Positions 1-4,721 of a DNA stretch of 5,465 nucleotides are shown here, piece by piece. Positions within the stretch are counted from its first letter, which is position 1. Each line of letters starts with the position of its first letter. The notes beneath the pieces were generated by a model. It searched no databases. It was given only the letters and a program-made list of their open reading frames with translations, and was not told the origin of the DNA. Source of the stretch: Candidatus Omnitrophota bacterium. Lineage in GTDB: Bacteria; Omnitrophota; Gorgyraeia; Gorgyraeales; Gorgyraeaceae. The stretch is from assembly GCA_026387215.1 (NCBI GenBank), contig JAPLMC010000044.1:1-5465 (forward strand), read 5' to 3'. Both the position numbers and the translations under genes were made by a program.

Positions 1-766
1 TCTGCCGGTCTTTTCCTATTATGTAACCTTTTTTATTTTTTTCTTTGTTGTATAATCCGGGAACCATTGAGGTGAAATCATCTATTATTTTTTTACACAA
101 TTCATCTACCTTATTGGGGATTGTTACTACAACAAAATCATCTCCTCCTATATGGCCTATGAAATCTTGAGGAGTTCCTTTTTCCTGTACAGAGCTTATT
201 AATATTCTAGCGGTATTTTTTATCACTTCGTCGCCTTTTTCGAAACCGTATTTGTCATTAAAAGCTTTGAATTTATCAAGGTCAATATAGCATACCGCGA
301 ATAATTCATTTTTGATTATACGAAGACCAAGCTCATTTATTATGGAAACATTTCCAGGGAGCCTTGTGAGCGGGTTTGCGTCCAGATCTCTGGCTGTTCT
401 TCTGAGCACCATCTTTACTCTAGCTACCAGTTCCTGGGGCTCAAAAGGTTTTACTATGTAATCGTCTGCACCTGCGTTGATGCCATGTATCTTATCGGTT
501 ACTTCTCCCTTGCCAGTTAGCATTATAATAGGCATATGCCGTATCAATATATCCTCTTTTAGAATTCTGCACACTTCATCGCCGCAAACTCTAGGCATTT
601 TAAAGTCTGTTATAAGCAGGTCAGGGGTAGTTTTTTTTATAATGTCTATGGCTTCCTGACCGTCATGCGCTTCTGTTCCTTCATAGCCTTCCGCTTCTAG
701 GGTTATTCTTATAACATCCAATATATCAGAATCGTCATCGGCTATAAGTATTTTTTCTTTTAGCAT
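1..766 (-). CDS. Response regulator with REC and GGDEF-like domain (partial, C-terminus outside window)
   Basis: The ATG is at 766-764 with a good ribosome site (AAAGGAG, 783-777) ten bases upstream. The reading frame runs out of the window after 255 residues, so the protein is incomplete. Residues 1-123 form a receiver domain: acidic pocket Asp10-Asp12, phospho-acceptor Asp54 (in LLITDFKMP), Thr84 and Lys106 (in VKPF). Residues 130-255 are a GGDEF domain: NPLTRLPGN (131-139), metal-site region YIDLDKFKAFND (160-171) and the signature GGDDF (207-211). Roughly the last 70 residues of a normal GGDEF domain are missing, and any further domain cannot be seen. A GGDEF domain makes cyclic-di-GMP from two GTP. 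Here the fourth motif residue is Asp rather than Glu, and the inhibitory RxxD site reads TPQD (198-201), so it may be weak, constitutive or only a nucleotide-binding domain. It lies 19 bases downstream of the kinase gene, its probable phosphodonor. The REC-GGDEF call is firm; enzymatic activity is uncertain. Confidence 0.93.
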   Translation of the reverse strand, partial: MLKEKILIADDDSDILDVIRITLEAEGYEGTEAHDGQEAIDIIKKTTPDLLITDFKMPRVCGDEVCRILKEDILIRHMPIIMLTGKGEVTDKIHGINAGADDYIVKPFEPQELVARVKMVLRRTARDLDANPLTRLPGNVSIINELGLRIIKNELFAVCYIDLDKFKAFNDKYGFEKGDEVIKNTARILISSVQEKGTPQDFIGHIGGDDFVVVTIPNKVDELCKKIIDDFTSMVPGLYNKEKNKKGYIIGKDRQ

Positions 767-785
767 ATTATATTAGCTCCTTTGA

Positions 786-2258
786 TTAATATTTTGGCAG
801 CGTGAAAGTGAATCTGGAGCCTTTACCTAACTCACTATTGAACCAGATTTTGCCCTTATGGGCCTCCACTATTTTTTTAACAAGAGATAATCCTAGCCCG
901 GACCCTTTTATTTTCTGGTCCAGCGCATTATCTGCCCTGAAAAATTCCTGAAAGACTTTAGATATATCTTGAGGAGGTATACCTATGCCGGTATCCTCTA
1001 TGCTGAATTGGATAACGTCATCTTTTTCTTCCACGTCAACGGATACGGTGCCTTTTTCTGGAGTGAATTTAACAGCATTACTTAAAAGATTCAAAAATAT
1101 TCTTTCTATTTGGCTATGATCAGCTTTTATTGTATCGAATTTTGTTTTGGAGTTTATTTTTAAAGAAATGTTTTTTTCTTTGATTTGAGGCGTTATTATG
1201 TCTACTATTGAATCCAGCATTTCTTTTACAGATATATTTTGCATTGTCATCTGAGTCTTTCCTGATTCTATTCTGGCAATATCTAAGAGATTGTTTACTA
1301 GATGGACTAGGCTATTGGAGTGCTTGTCTATTTTCTCTAGCCTTTCTTTCTGAGCGGGCAAGACATTTCCAAGCTTACCCGTCATCAATATAGAGGCGTA
1401 ACCTTTTATGGATGTTAAAGGAGTCCTGAGTTCATGGGATACGCTGGATATAAAATCAGATTTCATCTTATTGAGGTTTTTAAGTTCTTCATTTAATTTT
1501 TCCAATTCTTTTGTACGATCAGCAACCCTTCTTTCCAGTTCTCTGTGCGAACCAAAAAGTTCTGTATAAAGCTTTGCGCTTTCAATGGCTGTTTCTACCA
1601 GGCCTGTAAGTATAGACATAAGCTCAGTGTCGTTTTCACCAATTTTTCCATACATAGAAGTGTTCCCAGCAATTATAAAACCAATAGACTCTTCTCTTAC
1701 TATAATAGGAGCTGTTAGAAAAGATTCTACTTTCAGGAGATCTAGGAGATTCCATCTTCTATCTATACTTTCCATAAGCCTATTGACTAGCATGGGTTTT
1801 TCTTTTTTAAATAGAAAACTTGCAAAATTTATTTTATTAAATTCTGTTTCTATTATTTTTATTTCAGCGTCAGAATAACCTGCAGAGCTTTTTATTGCCA
1901 TAAGCCCAGATGGATTTTCTTTTAACGTAATCAGTAATTTTGAAAACCCTAATTTTAACACAAAGGGCTGATTTATCATGCCAAAGATATTGTCTATATT
2001 AAAAGTAGAGCTTAACTTTCTACTAATTTCATGAAGCGTACATAGGCCTGTTATTTTTCTGTCTAAATCTTCTTGTACTTTATTTAAAGCAAGGTCGGTT
2101 TTTATAATTATTTTCGCCTGATTGTCTAGCTGGTCTACGATATCTTGCAATTTTTTGTTAGATTTTTCTGATTTTATGCGCTTGGTGATTTCAATGTGGT
2201 ATAGCATAAAGAGGACACAGGATACTAAAGCGAATACAATTATGTAAGATATATTCAT
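786..2258 (-). CDS. Membrane-anchored GAF-domain sensor histidine kinase
   Basis: This is a complete 490-residue protein. Residues 4-20 form one hydrophobic membrane helix at the extreme N-terminus, so there is almost no extracytoplasmic part. A charged, probably coiled-coil stretch follows (about 22-70). Residues 75-232 have the pattern of a GAF domain, and a second coiled coil spans about 236-266. The catalytic core is canonical: H-box SSVSHELRTP with phospho-accepting His275, N-box around Asn390 and Asn394 (LLSNAVKFTP), G1 DTGIGIP from Asp422, F-box from Phe436, and G2 GSGLGL (452-457). It should autophosphorylate on His275 and pass the phosphate to the response regulator encoded 19 bases downstream. 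There is no receiver domain of its own. Its start lies two bases after the FIST stop codon and is preceded only by a weak CAGAG, which suggests translational coupling to the FIST gene. The kinase assignment is very secure; what the GAF domain binds is unknown, and the signal probably comes from the FIST partner or a cytoplasmic ligand. Confidence 0.96.
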   Translation of the reverse strand: MNISYIIVFALVSCVLFMLYHIEITKRIKSEKSNKKLQDIVDQLDNQAKIIIKTDLALNKVQEDLDRKITGLCTLHEISRKLSSTFNIDNIFGMINQPFVLKLGFSKLLITLKENPSGLMAIKSSAGYSDAEIKIIETEFNKINFASFLFKKEKPMLVNRLMESIDRRWNLLDLLKVESFLTAPIIVREESIGFIIAGNTSMYGKIGENDTELMSILTGLVETAIESAKLYTELFGSHRELERRVADRTKELEKLNEELKNLNKMKSDFISSVSHELRTPLTSIKGYASILMTGKLGNVLPAQKERLEKIDKHSNSLVHLVNNLLDIARIESGKTQMTMQNISVKEMLDSIVDIITPQIKEKNISLKINSKTKFDTIKADHSQIERIFLNLLSNAVKFTPEKGTVSVDVEEKDDVIQFSIEDTGIGIPPQDISKVFQEFFRADNALDQKIKGSGLGLSLVKKIVEAHKGKIWFNSELGKGSRFTFTLPKY

Positions 2259-2260
2259 AG

Positions 2261-3466
2261 TTACTCTGAAAATAATGTTATGGAAACACTATGGTTGTTA
2301 AAACAATATTGGCCAGCAGATTCAGCTGCATTTAAAAGTCCGTATTCTCCTAACGTATAGCAGCCTAAAATAGGTATTTCCATGCCTATAATTTTTTTCA
2401 CCATATCTATTTCTTTGTAAGCGTCATTTTTTAGGAGTAAAAACCTGCTTATATCACTAAACATAATCGCAAATTTTATTTTCGTATTTTTTATATAGCT
2501 TAAAGCTTTTTCTGCAGCTTTTTTTGCAGATTCTACAATCAGTTCTTTGTCGCTTATCATCAAACTTATATTTTCACCTTCTCTAATATCTGCATTGAGC
2601 ACAAAGCTTCCATTATTCTCTAGCATTAAAGGCACTCTTGTAATATACTCTTTATTTTTATCTGTTTGGCGTAGTCCTAAGGGGTAATTTATACCTAATT
2701 TGAAAATTCCATCATTTTTAATTTCTTCAAAAGATTTTTCGAAATATTCTTCGTATATTTTTACAGCAGGTTTTCTGTCTATTTCTTTTATAATGTTAAA
2801 TTTAGCCTTTGTGATTTTGTGTGGTTTTCCTATAGGCTGCCAGGAACTGGATTGTCCTATGCCTAATACCATAGTGCCTGATATAATAACGCCTACTACG
2901 GAATCAGTAAGTATTTCATTATCTGCATATTGATATGTTTGTGAAGAGCGTGATTTATTGCATGCGCCCCCACCTATTATTGGAAAACATGTCCCAAGTA
3001 TTTCTTGAGCCCCTCTTAAAATATCAGCGCTGTTTCCGGAAATACTATCGGAAAACATCATATAAGCTTGTTTTGGATTATGTTTTTTTATTGAACCAAA
3101 AGCTTTTATGGCAGCTTTGCTTCCAGCTAAACGAGAATTAGCGCTGATTTTATCGCCTATTCCGCAAAAAAAATTGATAGAATCAGAACTAATTATAGAT
3201 ACAGCTACTGAGTTTTGATGAAAGCCATAGTTTGAAATAGATCCGACACTGGAGCATCCTATTATAGGCGTATCTCTTATTATAGAACGCACTCCTTTTA
3301 TTGTTTCATGTTGGTTGTATATTGCAGATATAAATATAATTAATATATTGGGGTAATTTTTTTCAATTTGATAGTAGGCGTTTAAGGCAGCTTCTTTGCC
3401 TGCAGCGAAGGAATCTAATTTAGTGCTTATACCTGTTCCTGTTAGAGTAGACATATTTTTATACAT
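2261..3466 (-). CDS. FIST-domain sensory protein (FIST_N plus FIST_C)
   Basis: This is a complete 401-residue soluble protein with no signal peptide or membrane helix. FIST_N covers roughly residues 35-225, with the typical turn motifs IIGCSSVGSISNYG (68-81) and FPIIGGGACN (161-170), and the hinge SSWQPIGKPHKITKA with Glu228-Ile-Asp before KPAVKIYEEY (232-241). FIST_C covers about 230-390 and carries GCYTLGEYG (368-376) near its end. FIST proteins are predicted ligand sensors. One subgroup, NosP, binds heme and nitric oxide and controls a co-encoded histidine kinase. The present order (FIST, kinase, GGDEF regulator) is the same kind of arrangement, so a sensor-input role for the kinase is likely, while the ligand is not shown by the sequence. 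His83 and His216 are visible candidate heme ligands but this is untested. The start at 3466 has a weak GGCGGA just upstream; an internal Met5 at 3454 has no ribosome site. A strong minus-strand promoter lies about 80 bases upstream. Confidence 0.92.
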   Translation of the reverse strand: MYKNMSTLTGTGISTKLDSFAAGKEAALNAYYQIEKNYPNILIIFISAIYNQHETIKGVRSIIRDTPIIGCSSVGSISNYGFHQNSVAVSIISSDSINFFCGIGDKISANSRLAGSKAAIKAFGSIKKHNPKQAYMMFSDSISGNSADILRGAQEILGTCFPIIGGGACNKSRSSQTYQYADNEILTDSVVGVIISGTMVLGIGQSSSWQPIGKPHKITKAKFNIIKEIDRKPAVKIYEEYFEKSFEEIKNDGIFKLGINYPLGLRQTDKNKEYITRVPLMLENNGSFVLNADIREGENISLMISDKELIVESAKKAAEKALSYIKNTKIKFAIMFSDISRFLLLKNDAYKEIDMVKKIIGMEIPILGCYTLGEYGLLNAAESAGQYCFNNHSVSITLFSE

Positions 3467-3552
3467 TCGTCCGCCACAGAAATAATGGCTGACTCAGTAT
3501 TAATCCCAACAAAAACCAATCTTCAAGTAAAAGAAATTCATACTTATCAAGA

Positions 3553-3581
3553 ATAATACCTAATAAGACATGTTATGTCAA
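3553..3581 (-). promoter_or_regulatory. Sigma-70-type promoter of the FIST-kinase-regulator operon
   Basis: Read on the minus strand, a perfect -35 box TTGACA (3581-3576) is followed by a 17-base spacer and a -10 box TATTAT (3558-3553, five of six consensus bases). Transcription would start near 3546, leaving a leader of about 80 bases before the FIST start codon at 3466. It is the only near-consensus minus-strand promoter seen upstream of the three tightly packed genes, so it probably drives all of them. Confidence 0.7.
3567..3579. promoter_or_regulatory. Palindrome over the FIST operon promoter, candidate operator
   Basis: GACAT-GTT-ATGTC is a perfect 5+5 inverted repeat with a three-base centre. 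It lies in the spacer of the minus-strand promoter and overlaps its -35 box, which is where a repressor would block RNA polymerase. No regulator is identified for it. A 13-base palindrome in AT-rich DNA can occur by chance, so only the position argues for function. Confidence 0.35.
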
Positions 3582-3619
3582 TAGTTTTATCTCTTTACTA
3601 TATACAAAAATCAAATTTC

Positions 3620-3650
3620 AGCTTGACAAGCTTAAAAAAATCATTAAAAT
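3620..3650 (+). promoter_or_regulatory. Sigma-70-type promoter for tRNA-Glu, overlapping a palindrome
   Basis: A perfect -35 TTGACA (3623-3628), a 16-base spacer and a -10 TAAAAT (3645-3650, five of six) point towards the tRNA gene. The start would be near 3657, giving a precursor with about 95 bases ahead of the mature tRNA. The -35 box is embedded in the perfect palindrome AGCTTG-A-CAAGCT (3620-3632), a possible operator. It is about 40 bp from, and divergent to, the FIST operon promoter. Confidence 0.55.
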
Positions 3651-3684
3651 AGTATTGTAATTTAATAAAATAGATTGATTTTTC

Positions 3685-3751
3685 TTTAATATAGTTTTGA
3701 ATTAAGTAAAAGGCCAGGTGCAGGTAACTGATGCGGATTAGAGAAACTATA
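3685..3751 (+). repeat. Degenerate repeat module, copy 1 (tRNA leader)
   Basis: This begins with TTTAATATAGTTTT (3685-3698), has CTGAT at 3728-3732, and ends with AGAAACTATA (3742-3751), directly against the first base of the tRNA. The ends are complementary: TATAGTTTT (3690-3698) can pair with GAAACTATA (3743-3751), including one G-U, to give a stem closing a loop of about 44 bases. The same three blocks recur in the same order and at similar spacing at 4227-4290. The interior is otherwise not conserved, so this may be an old duplication or an AT-rich coincidence. Confidence 0.35.
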
Positions 3752-3829
3752 GGCCCTATCGTCTAGCCTGGTCTAGGACAGGTGGTTCTCAGCCATCAGA
3801 CAGGGGTTCAAATCCCCTTGGGGCTACCA
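3752..3829 (+). tRNA. tRNA-Glu, anticodon CUC, CCA encoded
   Basis: A complete 78-base cloverleaf can be folded by eye. The acceptor stem pairs 3752-3758 with 3819-3825 (seven pairs, two of them G-U), followed by discriminator A3826 and an encoded CCA at 3827-3829. The D-arm is 3761-3779 with an 11-base loop containing GG. The anticodon stem is 3781-3785 with 3793-3797, and the loop TTCTCAG places the anticodon CTC at 3788-3790, which reads GAG codons for glutamate. The variable loop has four bases. The T-arm stem AGGGG/CCCCT encloses TTCAAAT. All stems pair, so the gene looks functional. A promoter lies about 100 bases upstream, and a hairpin starts in the CCA itself. No second tRNA is present in the window. 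Confidence 0.97.
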
Positions 3830-3891
3830 GATTTTGCTTTGCAAAATCTGTCCCGAGCAACCATAGTTTTTTACATGTAGTTGTGAGGGGC
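3828..3891 (+). repeat. Twin abutting hairpins immediately after the tRNA, REP-like element
   Basis: The first hairpin is CAGATTTTGC-TTT-GCAAAATCTG (3828-3850), a ten-pair perfect stem with a three-base loop whose first two bases are the CA of the tRNA CCA end. The second pairs 3850-3861 (GTCCCGAGCAAC) with 3880-3891 (GTTGTGAGGGGC): ten of twelve positions pair, counting two G-U, and the other two form a symmetric tandem G-A mismatch (3855-3856 opposite 3885-3886). No T-run directly follows either stem, so neither is a classical intrinsic terminator. It could be a processing or 3'-protection structure, or one copy of a dispersed palindromic repeat. Pairing is seen directly; the function is inferred. 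Confidence 0.5.
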
Positions 3892-3963
3892 AAAGATCAA
3901 ATAACAGTATCATATAGTACATAGTTATTTAAAAATAAACGAAGTTAAAGAAAGGGGGATGTA

Positions 3964-4212
3964 ATGGGGAAAAAGTATAAAGTTCTAGAAAGTAGTTCAA
4001 TGATATTTAAGGTTTTATCCTGGGCTTCTCTGGCAATAGGTATAATAGCTGCTGTGGTTATATTTATAGGAGGTGGTACGCCAGAAGCCCCTAGAGTAAC
4101 AGGTTTTATAGGCATTTTATTAGGAATAGTTTATTTTTTTATATTTCTAGTTACAGCAGAGATAATAACGTTACTTTTGGAAATTCGTTCAAAAGTTGAA
4201 AAAAGCATATAG
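3964..4212 (+). CDS. Small two-helix membrane protein, family not recognised
   Basis: This 82-residue open frame has a strong ribosome site (AAAGGGGG, 3951-3958) five bases before the ATG, which is the main reason to believe it. The N-terminus is short and basic (MGKKYK). The first membrane helix is about residues 14-36 and is followed by a loop, GGTPEAPRVT (37-46). The second helix is about 47-70, with the polar/acidic insertion TAEI near its end, and a charged tail EIRSKVEKSI is probably cytoplasmic. Both ends are predicted inside by the positive-inside rule. I do not recognise the family. The topology and the conserved-looking acidic residue before the tail loosely resemble small two-helix domains of unknown function such as DUF4282, but this is not a match I can support. 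It lies 134 bases after the tRNA with no clear promoter of its own and may be transcribed by read-through. An ATG-TAA pair at 3959-3964 overlaps the real start and is too close to the ribosome site to be used. Confidence 0.75.
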   Translation: MGKKYKVLESSSMIFKVLSWASLAIGIIAAVVIFIGGGTPEAPRVTGFIGILLGIVYFFIFLVTAEIITLLLEIRSKVEKSI

Positions 4213-4226
4213 TTTTTTATAGATTT

Positions 4227-4290
4227 TTTAATATAGTTTTATTTTTTAAAAATACTTAATAACTTAGCTGATTTGTTTTTAGAAACTATA
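4227..4290 (+). repeat. Degenerate repeat module, copy 2
   Basis: This carries the same 14-mer TTTAATATAGTTTT (4227-4240), the same CTGAT (4268-4272) and the same 10-mer AGAAACTATA (4281-4290) as copy 1 at 3685-3751, in the same order and with total lengths of 64 and 67 bases. The two copies bracket the tRNA gene and the small membrane-protein gene. Between the blocks, copy 2 is mostly A and T and does not otherwise align well. Confidence 0.35.
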
Positions 4291-4297
4291 TTTTTTT
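4230..4297 (+). terminator. Possible weak terminator after the small membrane-protein gene
   Basis: AATATAGTTTT (4230-4240) pairs with GAAACTATATT (4282-4292), including one G-U, and the right arm runs into seven Ts (4291-4297). The loop is about 41 bases and contains its own small A/T hairpin (4241-4253). The stem has only one G-C pair, so it would be much weaker than a standard intrinsic terminator. A second left-arm copy (ATATAGTTTT, 4207-4216) overlaps the stop codon of the upstream gene and could compete for the same right arm. Confidence 0.3.
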
Positions 4298-4306
4298 ACA
4301 AGTAAA

Positions 4307-4507
4307 TATTTTATTAAAACTAGCATACAGCTTTAGGATAAAGCTCACCTATCTTAAAAATGATTTTTAATATGTAGCTAGTATAAATAAAATAATACCA
4401 GTTATTTTGGCACGACTTGAAATATGAGTTTTACCAAAAGTATTGGATTTTAGAAACATGCTTTTTCGAGAGCATATAATATCTACAAGCTTAATCCAAG
4501 CGTAGAT
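4307..4507 (+). ncRNA. Candidate structured RNA: chain of nested stem-loops
   Basis: Four structural units follow one another. (1) 4307-4394: outer stem TATTTTATT/AATAAAATA and ACTAGC/GCTAGT around a three-base internal loop, closing a junction with two hairpins, AGCTTT-AGGAT-AAAGCT (4329-4345) and TTAAAAA-TGA-TTTTTAA (4354-4370). (2) 4398-4446: CCAGT..TTTTGG with CCAAAA..ATTGG, eleven of thirteen positions paired. (3) 4458-4475: ATGCT/AGCAT. (4) 4481-4507: ATCTAC and GCTT with AAGC and GTAGAT, broken by an AA bulge. The strand is assumed; the complement would fold similarly. AT-rich DNA folds easily, and no known RNA family was recognised. A cis-acting leader, a small RNA or the remains of a palindromic mobile element are all possible. 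Confidence 0.3.
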
Positions 4508-4573
4508 TTAAAATATTAGAGTCATAATAATATATTGATAGAGTTGGATTATGCTGTGAACGAAGATTTGATT

Positions 4574-4604
4574 TTGACATTGCAGTTCTGAGAAAGTTAT
4601 AGAG
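4574..4604 (+). promoter_or_regulatory. Possible promoter of the ROK regulator gene
   Basis: A perfect TTGACA (4574-4579) is followed by TATAGA (4599-4604, four of six) at a long 19-base spacing. At the optimal 17 bases the hexamer TTATAG fits poorly. Transcription would start near 4611, giving a leader of about 110 bases before the start codon at 4722. Moderate to weak evidence. Confidence 0.35.
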
Positions 4605-4660
4605 GTAATCCTATATTAAATGCTGTTAAGAGTTTTTTTAGAAATTTTTATTTAGCTTTT

Positions 4661-4677
4661 AATATACATTATATATT
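4661..4677. promoter_or_regulatory. Palindrome upstream of the ROK gene, possible autoregulatory site
   Basis: AATATA-CATTA-TATATT is a perfect six-base inverted repeat with a five-base centre, about 45 bases before the ROK start codon. ROK repressors bind AT-rich inverted repeats and often control their own neighbourhood, so a role as operator is plausible. The surrounding DNA is nearly all A and T, which makes chance palindromes likely. Confidence 0.2.
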
Positions 4678-4721
4678 TTATATTTATTATAACAGAAGGT
4701 TTTTAACAAAGGGAGGCTGTT

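Larger units (their letters stand above)
4213..4721. other. 509-base AT-rich spacer without a convincing gene
   Basis: No frame of useful length with a ribosome site was found on either strand. The stretch holds, in order: a tandem-like run of ATAG followed by T-runs (4209-4247), a possible terminator and second copy of the repeat module (4227-4297), a chain of nested inverted repeats (4307-4507), a promoter-like TTGACA (4574), a T7 run (4633-4639), a palindrome ahead of the ROK gene (4661-4677), and the ROK ribosome site (4708-4716). Confidence 0.7.

Noticed and set aside
477..3141. Several plus-strand open frames of 60-97 codons (for example 477-659, 1208-1393, 1585-1878, 2700-2933, 2935-3141)
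   Set aside because: All lie antisense to the response regulator, kinase or FIST genes, whose domains are unmistakable; none has a convincing ribosome site or recognisable product.
3485..3556. A 23-codon plus-strand open frame starting MADSVLIPTK in the FIST leader
   Set aside because: It has no ribosome site, overlaps the minus-strand promoter and is short enough to arise by chance.
3828..3872. Reading the post-tRNA hairpin plus TTTTTT (3867-3872) as an intrinsic terminator
   Set aside because: The T-run is about 16 bases after the stem and falls in the loop of the second hairpin, so the geometry does not fit.
3685..4290. The flanking repeat pair as attL/attR of an integrated element
   Set aside because: The matches are short and AT-rich, do not duplicate the tRNA 3' end, and no integrase or recombinase gene is present.
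4499..4588. A 29-codon minus-strand open frame starting MSKSNLRSQH in the spacer
   Set aside because: No ribosome site, no recognisable similarity, and an overlap with the proposed hairpins.
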